Source: Thiopseudomonas acetoxidans
Lineage (GTDB): Bacteria; Pseudomonadota; Gammaproteobacteria; Pseudomonadales; Pseudomonadaceae
Direction: 5' to 3'
NCBI RefSeq assembly: GCF_030362935.1
Contig: NZ_JAUCDY010000007.1
Coordinates: forward strand, 62,001-126,000
Length of the DNA stretch: 64,000 nucleotides
Under the pieces are notes generated by a model. The model was not told where the DNA came from and did no database searches. It worked only from the letters and a program-made list of their open reading frames with translations. Below are positions 49,994 to 57,176 of the stretch, piece by piece. The position numbers and the translations under genes were made by a program. The first letter of the stretch is position 1, and every line of letters begins with the position of its first letter.

Positions 49994-51867
49994 TATTCTG
50001 TTTCCTGAGTCTGTGGCTCAATGTCTTCATCAGCCGTTGGGCCAAGCAGCCAGCCATCCAATACCATTTTTGCTACCGGCGCTGCTACACCTGAGCCAGA
50101 CTCACCGTTCTCCACCATTACAGCAACAGCTATTTGCGGGTTCTCTACGGGAGCGTAGGCAATAAATAAAGCATGGTCACGGTGGCGCTCTTGCACCTTA
50201 TCACGGTCGTATTTTTCGCCCTGTTTAATGGCAACCACTTGTGCTGTACCGCTTTTCCCTGCGATTCTGTATGGCGAGCCTTCACCCACTTTTCTCGCTG
50301 TACCTCTGGCTCCATGCATCACGCTTTCCATACCGTCACGCACCGACTCCCAATACTTACTGTTAGATAACTTAATATCCGGGTGTGGGGATTCATCAGT
50401 CACGGGCACGCCACCTACTGTTTTAGCCAAATGCGGACGTACCCACTTACCACGAGTGGCCATTAAACCAGTCGCATGCGCCAACTGCAGCGGCGTAGAT
50501 TGCATATAGCCCTGACCAATACCCAGAATTAAAGTTTCACCTGGATACCAAGGCTGACGATAGCGCGCACGCTTCCAATCTCTGGAAGGCATCAGGCCGG
50601 CACTTTCCCCAAACACATCCAAGGCTACCCGCTGACCAAAACCAAAGCTGTCCATGTATTTGTGTAAATTATCGATACCTAGCTTATAAGCCAGATCATA
50701 GAAGTACGTATCATTGGAACGTGCTATAGCTAAATCAAGATCCACCCAACCATCGCCAAGACGGTTCCAGTTGCGGTACTTGTGGGTATTGTTGGGTAGT
50801 TGATAAAACCCTGGATCAAACACCTTGCTGCTCGGTGTTATCACTCCTGTATCCAGACCTGCAACAGCCACCATGGGTTTAATGGTTGATCCAGGCGGAT
50901 ACAGACCGCGTAAAACCCGATTAAACAAAGGCTGATCGATTGAGTCCCTTAGCTCGCCATAGGCTTTAAAACTAATCCCTGTAACAAACAGATTGGGATC
51001 AAAGCTTGGCTCACTGACCATAGCTAGAATCTCACCCGTATCAGGCACTAAAGCAACCACCGCGCCACGCCGCCCTGCTAGCGCTCTTTTGGCTACCTGC
51101 TGTAATTCATAATCCAGCGTTAAATAAATATCCTTACCGGATTGAGCTTCGTTACGTTTCAGTACGCGCAAGACGCGTCCACGGGCATTCGTTTCCACTT
51201 CCTCGTAGCCCACTTCGCCGTGTAGCTCATCTTCGTAAAACCGCTCAACGCCTGTTTTGCCGATATGGTGCGTGCCGCTGTACCGTACTTTATCGAGTTT
51301 TTTTAGCTCATCTTCGTTAATACGACCGACATAACCCACCGAGTGAGCAAAGCTTTTACCCTTGGGGTAGTGACGCACCAGATGCGCAGCTACCTCAACC
51401 CCGGGCAAACGGAACTGATTGATCGCGATAAGTGCGATCTGCTCTTCTGATAATTCAAATAAAATAGGTACCGGCTCAAAAGGACGTCGCGCCTGTGCAA
51501 CCCGCTCTTCAAACAACATGAGGTTTTCTTCATCGAGCTGCAAAACCTCGACAATCTTTTGCAGTACATCTTGCCACTCGCCGGCACGCTCTTTGGTGAT
51601 GGTCAAACTAAAGCTGGGTCGATTTTCCGCTAAAATGACACCAGTGCGATCGTAGATTAAACCGCGCGTGGGCGGCAAAGGCTGCACATGAATGCGGTTG
51701 TTTTCAGCCAAAGTGGAGTGGTGCTCATACTGCACAACCTGCAAGTAATACATGCGCGCTACCAACACCATCGATAGCAATAAAATGAACACGCCAGTCA
51801 TCATTAAACGAGAATGGATCAAACGTTTGTCGCGCGCATGATCTTTTAATCGAATAGGTGATGACAT
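49993..51867 (-). CDS. mrdA: Penicillin-binding protein 2 (peptidoglycan transpeptidase)
   Basis: 624 residues. One N-terminal membrane helix (about 20-40), a dimerisation/pedestal domain and a transpeptidase domain. The acylated serine is Ser327 in Pro-Pro-Gly-Ser-Thr-Ile-Lys; Ser-Asn-Asp and Lys-Ser-Gly-Thr-Ala-Gln complete the motifs. It cross-links peptidoglycan in the elongasome with RodA. It lies 15 bp downstream of rlmH and is the head of the wall genes. Confidence 0.98.
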   Translation of the reverse strand: MSSPIRLKDHARDKRLIHSRLMMTGVFILLLSMVLVARMYYLQVVQYEHHSTLAENNRIHVQPLPPTRGLIYDRTGVILAENRPSFSLTITKERAGEWQDVLQKIVEVLQLDEENLMLFEERVAQARRPFEPVPILFELSEEQIALIAINQFRLPGVEVAAHLVRHYPKGKSFAHSVGYVGRINEDELKKLDKVRYSGTHHIGKTGVERFYEDELHGEVGYEEVETNARGRVLRVLKRNEAQSGKDIYLTLDYELQQVAKRALAGRRGAVVALVPDTGEILAMVSEPSFDPNLFVTGISFKAYGELRDSIDQPLFNRVLRGLYPPGSTIKPMVAVAGLDTGVITPSSKVFDPGFYQLPNNTHKYRNWNRLGDGWVDLDLAIARSNDTYFYDLAYKLGIDNLHKYMDSFGFGQRVALDVFGESAGLMPSRDWKRARYRQPWYPGETLILGIGQGYMQSTPLQLAHATGLMATRGKWVRPHLAKTVGGVPVTDESPHPDIKLSNSKYWESVRDGMESVMHGARGTARKVGEGSPYRIAGKSGTAQVVAIKQGEKYDRDKVQERHRDHALFIAYAPVENPQIAVAVMVENGESGSGVAAPVAKMVLDGWLLGPTADEDIEPQTQETE

Positions 51868-51882
51868 AAAAGTAAGCTCTAT

Positions 51883-52350
51883 TTACTTATGATAGGGATG
51901 ACCGCTTAACACAGTCCAAGCACGGTAGATTTGTTCGCCCACCAAAATACGCACCAAAGGATGGGGCAAGGTCAGCGCTGATAAGGACCATTTCTGGTCA
52001 CTACGTTCAATCACCTGCTGCGCTAAGCCTTCGGGTCCGCCCACCATTAGATTGACGGTGCGTGCGTCATTGCGCCACTTATCCAGCTCCACCGCCAGCT
52101 GTTCGGTACTCCAAGCCTTACCCTTCACCTCTAGGGTAACGACAGCCTCGCCCGGCTGCACTTTGGCCAGCATCAGATCACCCTCCTGACGAATCAGGCG
52201 AGCAATATCAGCATTTTTACTGCGCGTGGATAGGGGTATTTCAACCAATTCAAGCTGTAGCTCGGGCGGCATACGCTTAGCATAAGCGTGCCAGCCCTCC
52301 TCCACCCAGCGCGGCATTTTACTGCCTACAGTGATTAAACGAACACGCAC
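51883..52350 (-). CDS. rlmH: 23S rRNA (pseudouridine1915-N3)-methyltransferase
   Basis: 155 residues, the standard RlmH length. SPOUT fold with the AdoMet-binding knot (Met-Val-Gly-Gly-Pro-Glu-Gly-Leu) and C-terminal Leu-Pro-His-Pro-Leu-Val-Arg-Ile, then Glu-Gln-Ile-Tyr-Arg-Ala-Trp and Gly-His-Pro-Tyr-His-Lys. Methylates Psi1915 in helix 69 on the assembled 70S ribosome. It starts 3 bp after rsfS, the usual pair. Confidence 0.97.
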   Translation of the reverse strand: MRVRLITVGSKMPRWVEEGWHAYAKRMPPELQLELVEIPLSTRSKNADIARLIRQEGDLMLAKVQPGEAVVTLEVKGKAWSTEQLAVELDKWRNDARTVNLMVGGPEGLAQQVIERSDQKWSLSALTLPHPLVRILVGEQIYRAWTVLSGHPYHK

Positions 52351-52353
52351 TCT

Positions 52354-52719
52354 TTAATCTCTCTGCACAGTACCCTGCTCTATACGGCTTTGTTCAGCAC
52401 CCTGCCAAAGCTTTTCTAAGTCATAAAACTCGCGTACTTCTTCTTGCATGATATGCACCACCACATCACCCAAATCAATCAGCGCCCACTCACCATTGTC
52501 TAACCCTTCACTGCCCAAAGGTTTGCAGCCTTGCTCTTTGGCCTTGACCAAAACAGCATTAGCAAGTCCTTTAACATGACGCGCCGACGTGCCCGAAGCA
52601 ATCACCATAAAATCAGTGACGCTGGTTTTGCCGCGCACATCAATATCCAAAATATTTTTGGCTTTACCGTCATCCAGCGCTTCAATTACCAGAGCTACTA
52701 CTTGTTCATTAAGCAACAT
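52354..52719 (-). CDS. rsfS: Ribosome silencing factor RsfS
   Basis: 121 residues with Asp-Ile-Asp-Val-Arg-Gly-Lys-Thr-Ser-Val-Thr-Asp, Val-Ile-Ala-Ser-Gly-Thr-Ser-Ala-Arg-His-Val and Gly-Glu-Trp-Ala-Leu-Ile-Asp-Leu-Gly-Asp-Val-Val-Val-His. RsfS binds uL14 on the 50S subunit and blocks subunit joining during starvation. It is coupled with rlmH downstream and nadD upstream, the widespread nadD-rsfS-rlmH order. Confidence 0.96.
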   Translation of the reverse strand: MLLNEQVVALVIEALDDGKAKNILDIDVRGKTSVTDFMVIASGTSARHVKGLANAVLVKAKEQGCKPLGSEGLDNGEWALIDLGDVVVHIMQEEVREFYDLEKLWQGAEQSRIEQGTVQRD

Positions 52720-52736
52720 TCAATTTCTAACCTCAG

Positions 52737-53378
52737 TTAAACAGGCCGATATAAGCCCTGTGTTTGTATAAATTCTAAAACCGCATCCGGCACTAAGTAA
52801 CGTATGTTTTCGCCTTCGCTTAACAGCGCTCTAATCTGCGTTGCAGAAACGGCCAAGGGTGTTTGCTGTAAAAAAACTACCGAACCGGCTGGACTCGTTA
52901 TCTCCTGCCAATCAGTAGCTACTTTGTTGTCAATCAACGCATGCACAGCCGCTGGTGCTTGCAGTTGCATATCAGGGCGCTGCAATACCAACAGATGGCA
53001 GTGTTCTAACAATTCATCCCAACGATGCCAGCTAGATAAACCACAAAAAGCATCCCAACCAAGCACAAAAAACAACTGATCGTGCGGTGCCAACTCTTGG
53101 CGTACTGATATAAGTGTATCTATGGTCCAAGAAGGCTTATCACGTTTAAGTTCACGCGCATCCACAGTTAACAAAGGCTCATTGGCAATCGCTAGCTCCA
53201 CCATCTGCAAACGCTGCTGTGCACTGACATTAGGTGCAGCACGGTGCGGTGGCAGCGCATTGGGAACAAGGCGTACCGCATCCAGCTTGAGCGCCTGCGC
53301 CACCTCCAGCGCACTGCGCAAATGCCCTATATGAACCGGATCAAAGGTGCCACCAAAAACAGCAACGCGTTTAGCCAC
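52737..53378 (-). CDS. nadD: Nicotinate-nucleotide adenylyltransferase
   Basis: Makes nicotinate adenine dinucleotide in NAD synthesis. About 213 residues with Gly-Gly-Thr-Phe-Asp-Pro-Val-His-Ile-Gly-His-Leu near the start and Ser-Ala-Thr-Gln-Ile-Arg (ISSTxIR-like) near the end. There is no ATG: candidate starts are GTG at 53378 (chosen, with GACGGG upstream and a typical N-terminus), GTG at 53393 or TTG at 53396. Any of them overlaps the proA 3' end, which suggests translational coupling. Confidence 0.94.
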   Translation of the reverse strand: MAKRVAVFGGTFDPVHIGHLRSALEVAQALKLDAVRLVPNALPPHRAAPNVSAQQRLQMVELAIANEPLLTVDARELKRDKPSWTIDTLISVRQELAPHDQLFFVLGWDAFCGLSSWHRWDELLEHCHLLVLQRPDMQLQAPAAVHALIDNKVATDWQEITSPAGSVVFLQQTPLAVSATQIRALLSEGENIRYLVPDAVLEFIQTQGLYRPV

Positions 53379-54636
53379 GTATGTGCCCGTCACCAAAGAC
53401 TATGTATTTCTCACTCGTCAAACCCAACAAACCCACCGGACCACGGGCGTGTAGTTTGTCCGTAGAAATACCTATTTCAGCGCCCAAACCGTATTCAAAA
53501 CCATCGGCAAAGCGGGTTGAAGCGTTGATCATCACCGAGCTGGAATCCACCCGAGTCAAGAAGGTACGTGAGTGGGTATAGTTTTCCGTAATAATGCTGT
53601 CGGTGTGCTGCGAGCTGTATGTATTAATGTGGTTAATCGCCTCATCCAGCGAATCCAAAATTTTAACCGCCAAGATTGGTGCATTGTATTCTGCGTGCCA
53701 ATCTTCTTCAGTGGCCGGTTGCATAGCATCGGCAAAGTGTTCTAAGCAGCGTGAACAACCGCGTAGCTCAACACCCTTCTCTTGAAATATCGCCACCAAA
53801 GGTTTGAGTACTGACTCAGTTTGCGAGCTGTGAACAAGCAAGGTTTCCATGGCGTTGCAGGGCGCATAACGCTGCGTTTTGGAGTTATCCGCCACACGAA
53901 TCGCTTTTTTTGCGTCCGCAAATTCATCGACATAGACATGGCACACGCCATCAAGATGCTTAATCACCGGCACCTTGGCTTCACGGGAAATACGCTCAAT
54001 CAAGCCCTTGCCGCCACGCGGTACAATCACATCGACAAATTCAGGCATGGTAATTAACGCACCTACAGCCGCTCGATCTGTCGTCGCCACTACCTGTACA
54101 GCTGTTGCTGGCAAGCCAGTGGTCGCCAGAGCGCGAACAATGCACTCAGCAATAGCTTGGTTAGAATGAATCGCTTCAGAGCCACCCCGTAAAATGGTCG
54201 CATTACCAGACTTTAAGCACAGGCTAGCTGCTTCAACCGTTACGTTGGGGCGTGACTCATAAATAATACCAATCACCCCAAGCGGTACACGCATTTTGCC
54301 CAGCTGAATACCCGAAGGCACATAGCGCATATCTTGAATTTCGCCAATGGGGTCAGGAAGGGCCGCCACTTGACGCAAGCCTTCAATCATTTCCTCAATA
54401 CGCTTAGGCGTTAGCTCTAAGCGATCCAGCATGGCATCATCCAAGCCGTTCGCACGCCCAGCAGCCATATCTTTAGCATTGGCTGCCAATAACGACTGAC
54501 TGGCCTGCTCTAATTCCTGCGCTGTAGCTAACAAAGCATTATTCTTTTGTGCAGTTGAAGCACTGGCCAACACCCGCGAAGCATCCCGCGCTGCCTGCCC
54601 TAACCCGTGCATATAGGTTAAAACATCATTAGTCAT
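53371..54636 (-). CDS. proA: Gamma-glutamyl phosphate reductase
   Basis: Second enzyme of proline synthesis: reduces gamma-glutamyl phosphate to glutamate semialdehyde. 421 residues, aldehyde-dehydrogenase fold. The catalytic cysteine is in Tyr-Ala-Pro-Cys-Asn-Ala-Met-Glu-Thr; other signatures are Gly-Val-Ile-Gly-Ile-Ile-Tyr-Glu-Ser-Arg-Pro-Asn-Val-Thr and Val-Pro-Arg-Gly-Gly-Lys-Gly-Leu. First gene of the nadD/rsfS/rlmH/cell-wall/lipoate run. Confidence 0.97.
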   Translation of the reverse strand: MTNDVLTYMHGLGQAARDASRVLASASTAQKNNALLATAQELEQASQSLLAANAKDMAAGRANGLDDAMLDRLELTPKRIEEMIEGLRQVAALPDPIGEIQDMRYVPSGIQLGKMRVPLGVIGIIYESRPNVTVEAASLCLKSGNATILRGGSEAIHSNQAIAECIVRALATTGLPATAVQVVATTDRAAVGALITMPEFVDVIVPRGGKGLIERISREAKVPVIKHLDGVCHVYVDEFADAKKAIRVADNSKTQRYAPCNAMETLLVHSSQTESVLKPLVAIFQEKGVELRGCSRCLEHFADAMQPATEEDWHAEYNAPILAVKILDSLDEAINHINTYSSQHTDSIITENYTHSRTFLTRVDSSSVMINASTRFADGFEYGLGAEIGISTDKLHARGPVGLLGLTSEKYIVFGDGHIRG

Positions 54637-54747
54637 AGCAACCCCAAATCCAGCAAATGAATAAATGGGGGATTATAGCTAGATATACGCACAAACGCAC
54701 AGATTGTTTACAGGCGGGTGATTCGCTTTAAACCTGATGGGTACGAC

Positions 54748-54779
54748 AAAAAAAATGGACTCGTGTGAGTCCATTTTTT
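54748..54779. terminator. Bidirectional terminator between tsdA and proA
   Basis: Stem AAAAAATGGACTC (54750-54762), loop GTGT, GAGTCCATTTTTT (54767-54779). Perfect 13-bp stem with T tracts on both strands. It lies 17 bp past the tsdA stop and ends that operon before the proA promoter. Confidence 0.92.
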
Positions 54780-54796
54780 GTATTACTGCAACCTGC

Positions 54797-55798
54797 TTAA
54801 TCGGCGGTATAGGTGCGTGGACGCAGAACATCGGGTTTTAAGAAGTCTTTCTCGCCCGTATTCTTATGATCACCCAACAAACGGCCTTCAACCTTCAATC
54901 CGTAATTGGTGTGCACATGGAAGGTATCCAGATATTTTTCTCTAGTTTCCTTCACATCACCGGTATAGCGCGGTTCTTGCGGACGCTCATGGCTATTAAT
55001 GTAATAGGCCACATCCCAAGCCTGCTGATCGGTCAGTGTATTAGGTTGACCTAGTGGCATGTTGTGCTTCACAAAGGATGACAAGGTAAAGTGACGCGTG
55101 ATACCCGCACCCCAGTTGTAGGAACGATCGCCCCACACTGCCGGGAAAATTTCCTTACCATTTTGCACCAGACCTGAACCGTCGCTAGAGTGGCAAATCA
55201 TGCAGTTTTCTTCATACACTTTTTTGCCACGCTGGTAATCCATTTTCTGCTCAGGCTCAGCCAGTTTTGGATAACCACGACCATACATATTTTTGCCTGA
55301 TGAATAGATAGGCACACCCTTGGCTAACCACTGATGGTAAGCAGCCAAGGCAATCATATCATCGCTACCGTACTCCGGCGGCTGACCATTCATGGAGAAG
55401 CTAAAGCAGCCAGCGATGCGCTCTTCTAGGTTGTTGACATGATCGTTTTTGGGTCTGTAATTCGGTAAGATTACTGCCGCAGGCCACACCGGACCAGCGA
55501 AAGGCAAACGGCCTTCACCCATATGACAACTACTGCAGTTCATGCTGTTAAAGACGTTTTTGCCACGCAATTGTTGCGTATTCATAAACAAGTCATAACC
55601 GCGCCGAATTACGCGCTTAAGCTCTGGATGGAATTCAGTTTTCTCCAAATCCTCCATCGTAGGCGGCACGTGAACATACTGCCCTTCTTTGGGCTGAGGA
55701 TTATTGACTGGGTATTGTATATCCGCCTGAACAGCACTGGCTGATAAAGCTACTGCACCCGCGATTGCTTGAGCGAATAAAAACGTTCTATTTCTCAT
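54797..55798 (-). CDS. tsdA: Thiosulfate dehydrogenase / tetrathionate reductase (diheme TsdA)
   Basis: Periplasmic diheme cytochrome c that joins two thiosulfates to tetrathionate. 333 residues: signal peptide (Ala-Val-Gln-Ala), heme 1 at Cys88-Ser-Ser-Cys91-His92, the family stretch Leu-Glu-Glu-Arg-Ile-Ala-Gly-Cys131-Phe with Cys131 as the unusual axial ligand of heme 1, heme 2 at Cys199-Met-Ile-Cys202-His203, and a later Lys-His-Asn-Met-Pro-Leu-Gly holding a likely Met ligand. A C-terminal extension of about 50 residues follows. AAGGAGG ribosome site. Pairs with tsdB 16 bp upstream. Confidence 0.88.
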   Translation of the reverse strand: MRNRTFLFAQAIAGAVALSASAVQADIQYPVNNPQPKEGQYVHVPPTMEDLEKTEFHPELKRVIRRGYDLFMNTQQLRGKNVFNSMNCSSCHMGEGRLPFAGPVWPAAVILPNYRPKNDHVNNLEERIAGCFSFSMNGQPPEYGSDDMIALAAYHQWLAKGVPIYSSGKNMYGRGYPKLAEPEQKMDYQRGKKVYEENCMICHSSDGSGLVQNGKEIFPAVWGDRSYNWGAGITRHFTLSSFVKHNMPLGQPNTLTDQQAWDVAYYINSHERPQEPRYTGDVKETREKYLDTFHVHTNYGLKVEGRLLGDHKNTGEKDFLKPDVLRPRTYTAD

Positions 55799-55814
55799 TG
55801 ACTTAGCCTCCTTA

Positions 55815-56456
55815 CTACTGTGCTGGCTGACGTGAAAGCCACGCAGATACAGCGCGGATATCGTTATCGTCTAAACGTTCTGCTATCGCTAGCATCAAGT
55901 GCTGAGGATCGTTATGACGCTTCCCTTTTTTCCATGCGTGCAACTGATCGGAAATGTATCCCGCATGTTGCCCAGCGATGCCAGGAAAATGCTGGCCTGC
56001 CCCTTGGTTATTTGGACCATGGCAGCTTTTGCAAGGGACGATATAGCGGTCCCAATCACCTTGCATGGCCAGTTTCTCACCATGCGCCAACTCTTCCTCT
56101 GTTACATCTTCTCCGCCCTTACCAGCTACAGCAGGTAACTGACTATAATAAACAGACACATCTCTCATCTGCTTATCTGTTAGCGTGTTAACAAAAGCCT
56201 GCATCGTCACACTTTCCCTTGCACCACTTTTAATATCTTGAAGCTGCTTATACATATAATCTGCATCAAGACCGGAAAGTGCTGGCCAAGATTCACCCTT
56301 TGGTATATTCATCCCTCCACCATCTCCCTGATGGCAAGCAACGCACATAACAGTAGCTTCTTTGCCGGCCTGCGCATCGCCCTCCAAGGCTGACGCCGAA
56401 GAGATAGCTAGGCTTAAACCCGCCGCTATCAAAGTCATACACTGATACTTTTTCAT
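55815..56456 (-). CDS. tsdB: Diheme cytochrome c4-type electron acceptor (TsdB)
   Basis: 213 residues: signal peptide (Ser-Ser-Ala-Ser-Ala), heme sites Cys38-Val-Ala-Cys41-His42 and Cys142-Lys-Ser-Cys145-His146 in two similar c-type domains, each with a Met ligand candidate. This is a cytochrome c4 fold; upstream of tsdA it is the TsdB partner described in Pseudomonas stutzeri, taking electrons from TsdA toward terminal oxidases. Without tsdA beside it, it would be called cytochrome c4. GAGGTGGGG precedes the ATG at 56456. Confidence 0.85.
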   Translation of the reverse strand: MKKYQCMTLIAAGLSLAISSASALEGDAQAGKEATVMCVACHQGDGGGMNIPKGESWPALSGLDADYMYKQLQDIKSGARESVTMQAFVNTLTDKQMRDVSVYYSQLPAVAGKGGEDVTEEELAHGEKLAMQGDWDRYIVPCKSCHGPNNQGAGQHFPGIAGQHAGYISDQLHAWKKGKRHNDPQHLMLAIAERLDDNDIRAVSAWLSRQPAQ

Positions 56457-56531
56457 CCCCACCTCACAGTCAATCGAATCTGCTTTTACTGCACTCCGCA
56501 CTAAAACAAGTGCTGTTCAATACTGACGTGA

Positions 56532-56564
56532 CAAACCGTCACAGGCAAACCGTACCACAACGGT
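56532..56564. promoter_or_regulatory. Direct/inverted repeat cluster upstream of tsdBA
   Basis: CAAACCGT occurs twice, 14 bp apart (56532-56539, 56546-56553), and the second copy forms ACCGT-N6-ACGGT (56549-56564). It lies 76-108 bp upstream of the tsdB start. This looks like a protein-binding array; no regulator is assigned. Confidence 0.35.
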
Positions 56565-56741
56565 ATATCTAAATATAGAATATAAGCATACTACCAAGGT
56601 CCTTATGGACATTTACCCAGTTCAAAATCGTATTTTGCAGCGTTTAGCAGGGGGTTATTGTGTGCTTGATTCAGCGCGACACTATAAGTTAGTCACAACT
56701 TCCGGCATGATGCGCACCCAGCCAGCCATTAGGAGCTTCAG

Positions 56742-57050
56742 GTGTTAAATTTTTTCCGAATCACAAGCCTAACAGAGGGCATCTCTTACCTGCTTATTCT
56801 GTGTGTAACACTTGGTTTCATTGGTAGGGAATTTGTGTACACACTAGGCATGACACACGGTGCGCTGTTTATTTTATATCTGGTGCTGTCACTTCTTGCA
56901 GCCTACAAACAAAGCTGGTCGTTGGGTATCTGGCTATTAATGCTCTTAGCCGCCTTTATTCCCTTCGCCTTTGTGCCGGTTGAGCTATTTTTACAAAAAG
57001 AACTGCGGAAAAATGCAAATAGCGCAGCACAGGCCTCAGGCTTAACTTAA
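56742..57050 (+). CDS. DUF3817 integral membrane protein
   Basis: 102 residues, three or so membrane helices, starting with a GTG preceded by AGGAG at proper spacing. Family pattern: Phe-Arg-Ile-Thr-Ser-Leu-Thr-Glu-Gly-Ile-Ser-Tyr, Thr-Leu-Gly-Met-Thr-His-Gly-Ala-Leu-Phe-Ile-Leu-Tyr and Pro-Phe-Ala-Phe-Val-Pro-Val-Glu-Leu-Phe-Leu. DUF3817 members (YdzA-like) have unknown function. It stands alone between tsdBA (divergent) and recD (convergent). Confidence 0.88.
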   Translation: MLNFFRITSLTEGISYLLILCVTLGFIGREFVYTLGMTHGALFILYLVLSLLAAYKQSWSLGIWLLMLLAAFIPFAFVPVELFLQKELRKNANSAAQASGLT

Positions 57051-57096
57051 GACTCTTTGTAAGCAACTCATTGCTTCGCTCGATATACCCATTTGT

Positions 57097-57163
57097 TGGA
57101 CACAACTTTTGCGCGATGTGGAATGCACCCCATTGGTAGGAGCGCAACCTTTGCGCGATTGGG
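57097..57163. repeat. REP-like palindromic repeats, tandem pair
   Basis: The clearer unit (57136-57163) reads GGTAGGAGCGCAACCTTTGC and onward; its hairpin is GCGCAA-CCT-TTGCGC (57142-57156). The complement resembles the TCGCG...CTCCTAC extragenic palindromes common in Pseudomonas. A degraded unit precedes it (57097-57121). It lies between convergent DUF3817 and recD, a typical REP location. Confidence 0.6.
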
Positions 57164-57176
57164 ACTTTCCGGCAAT

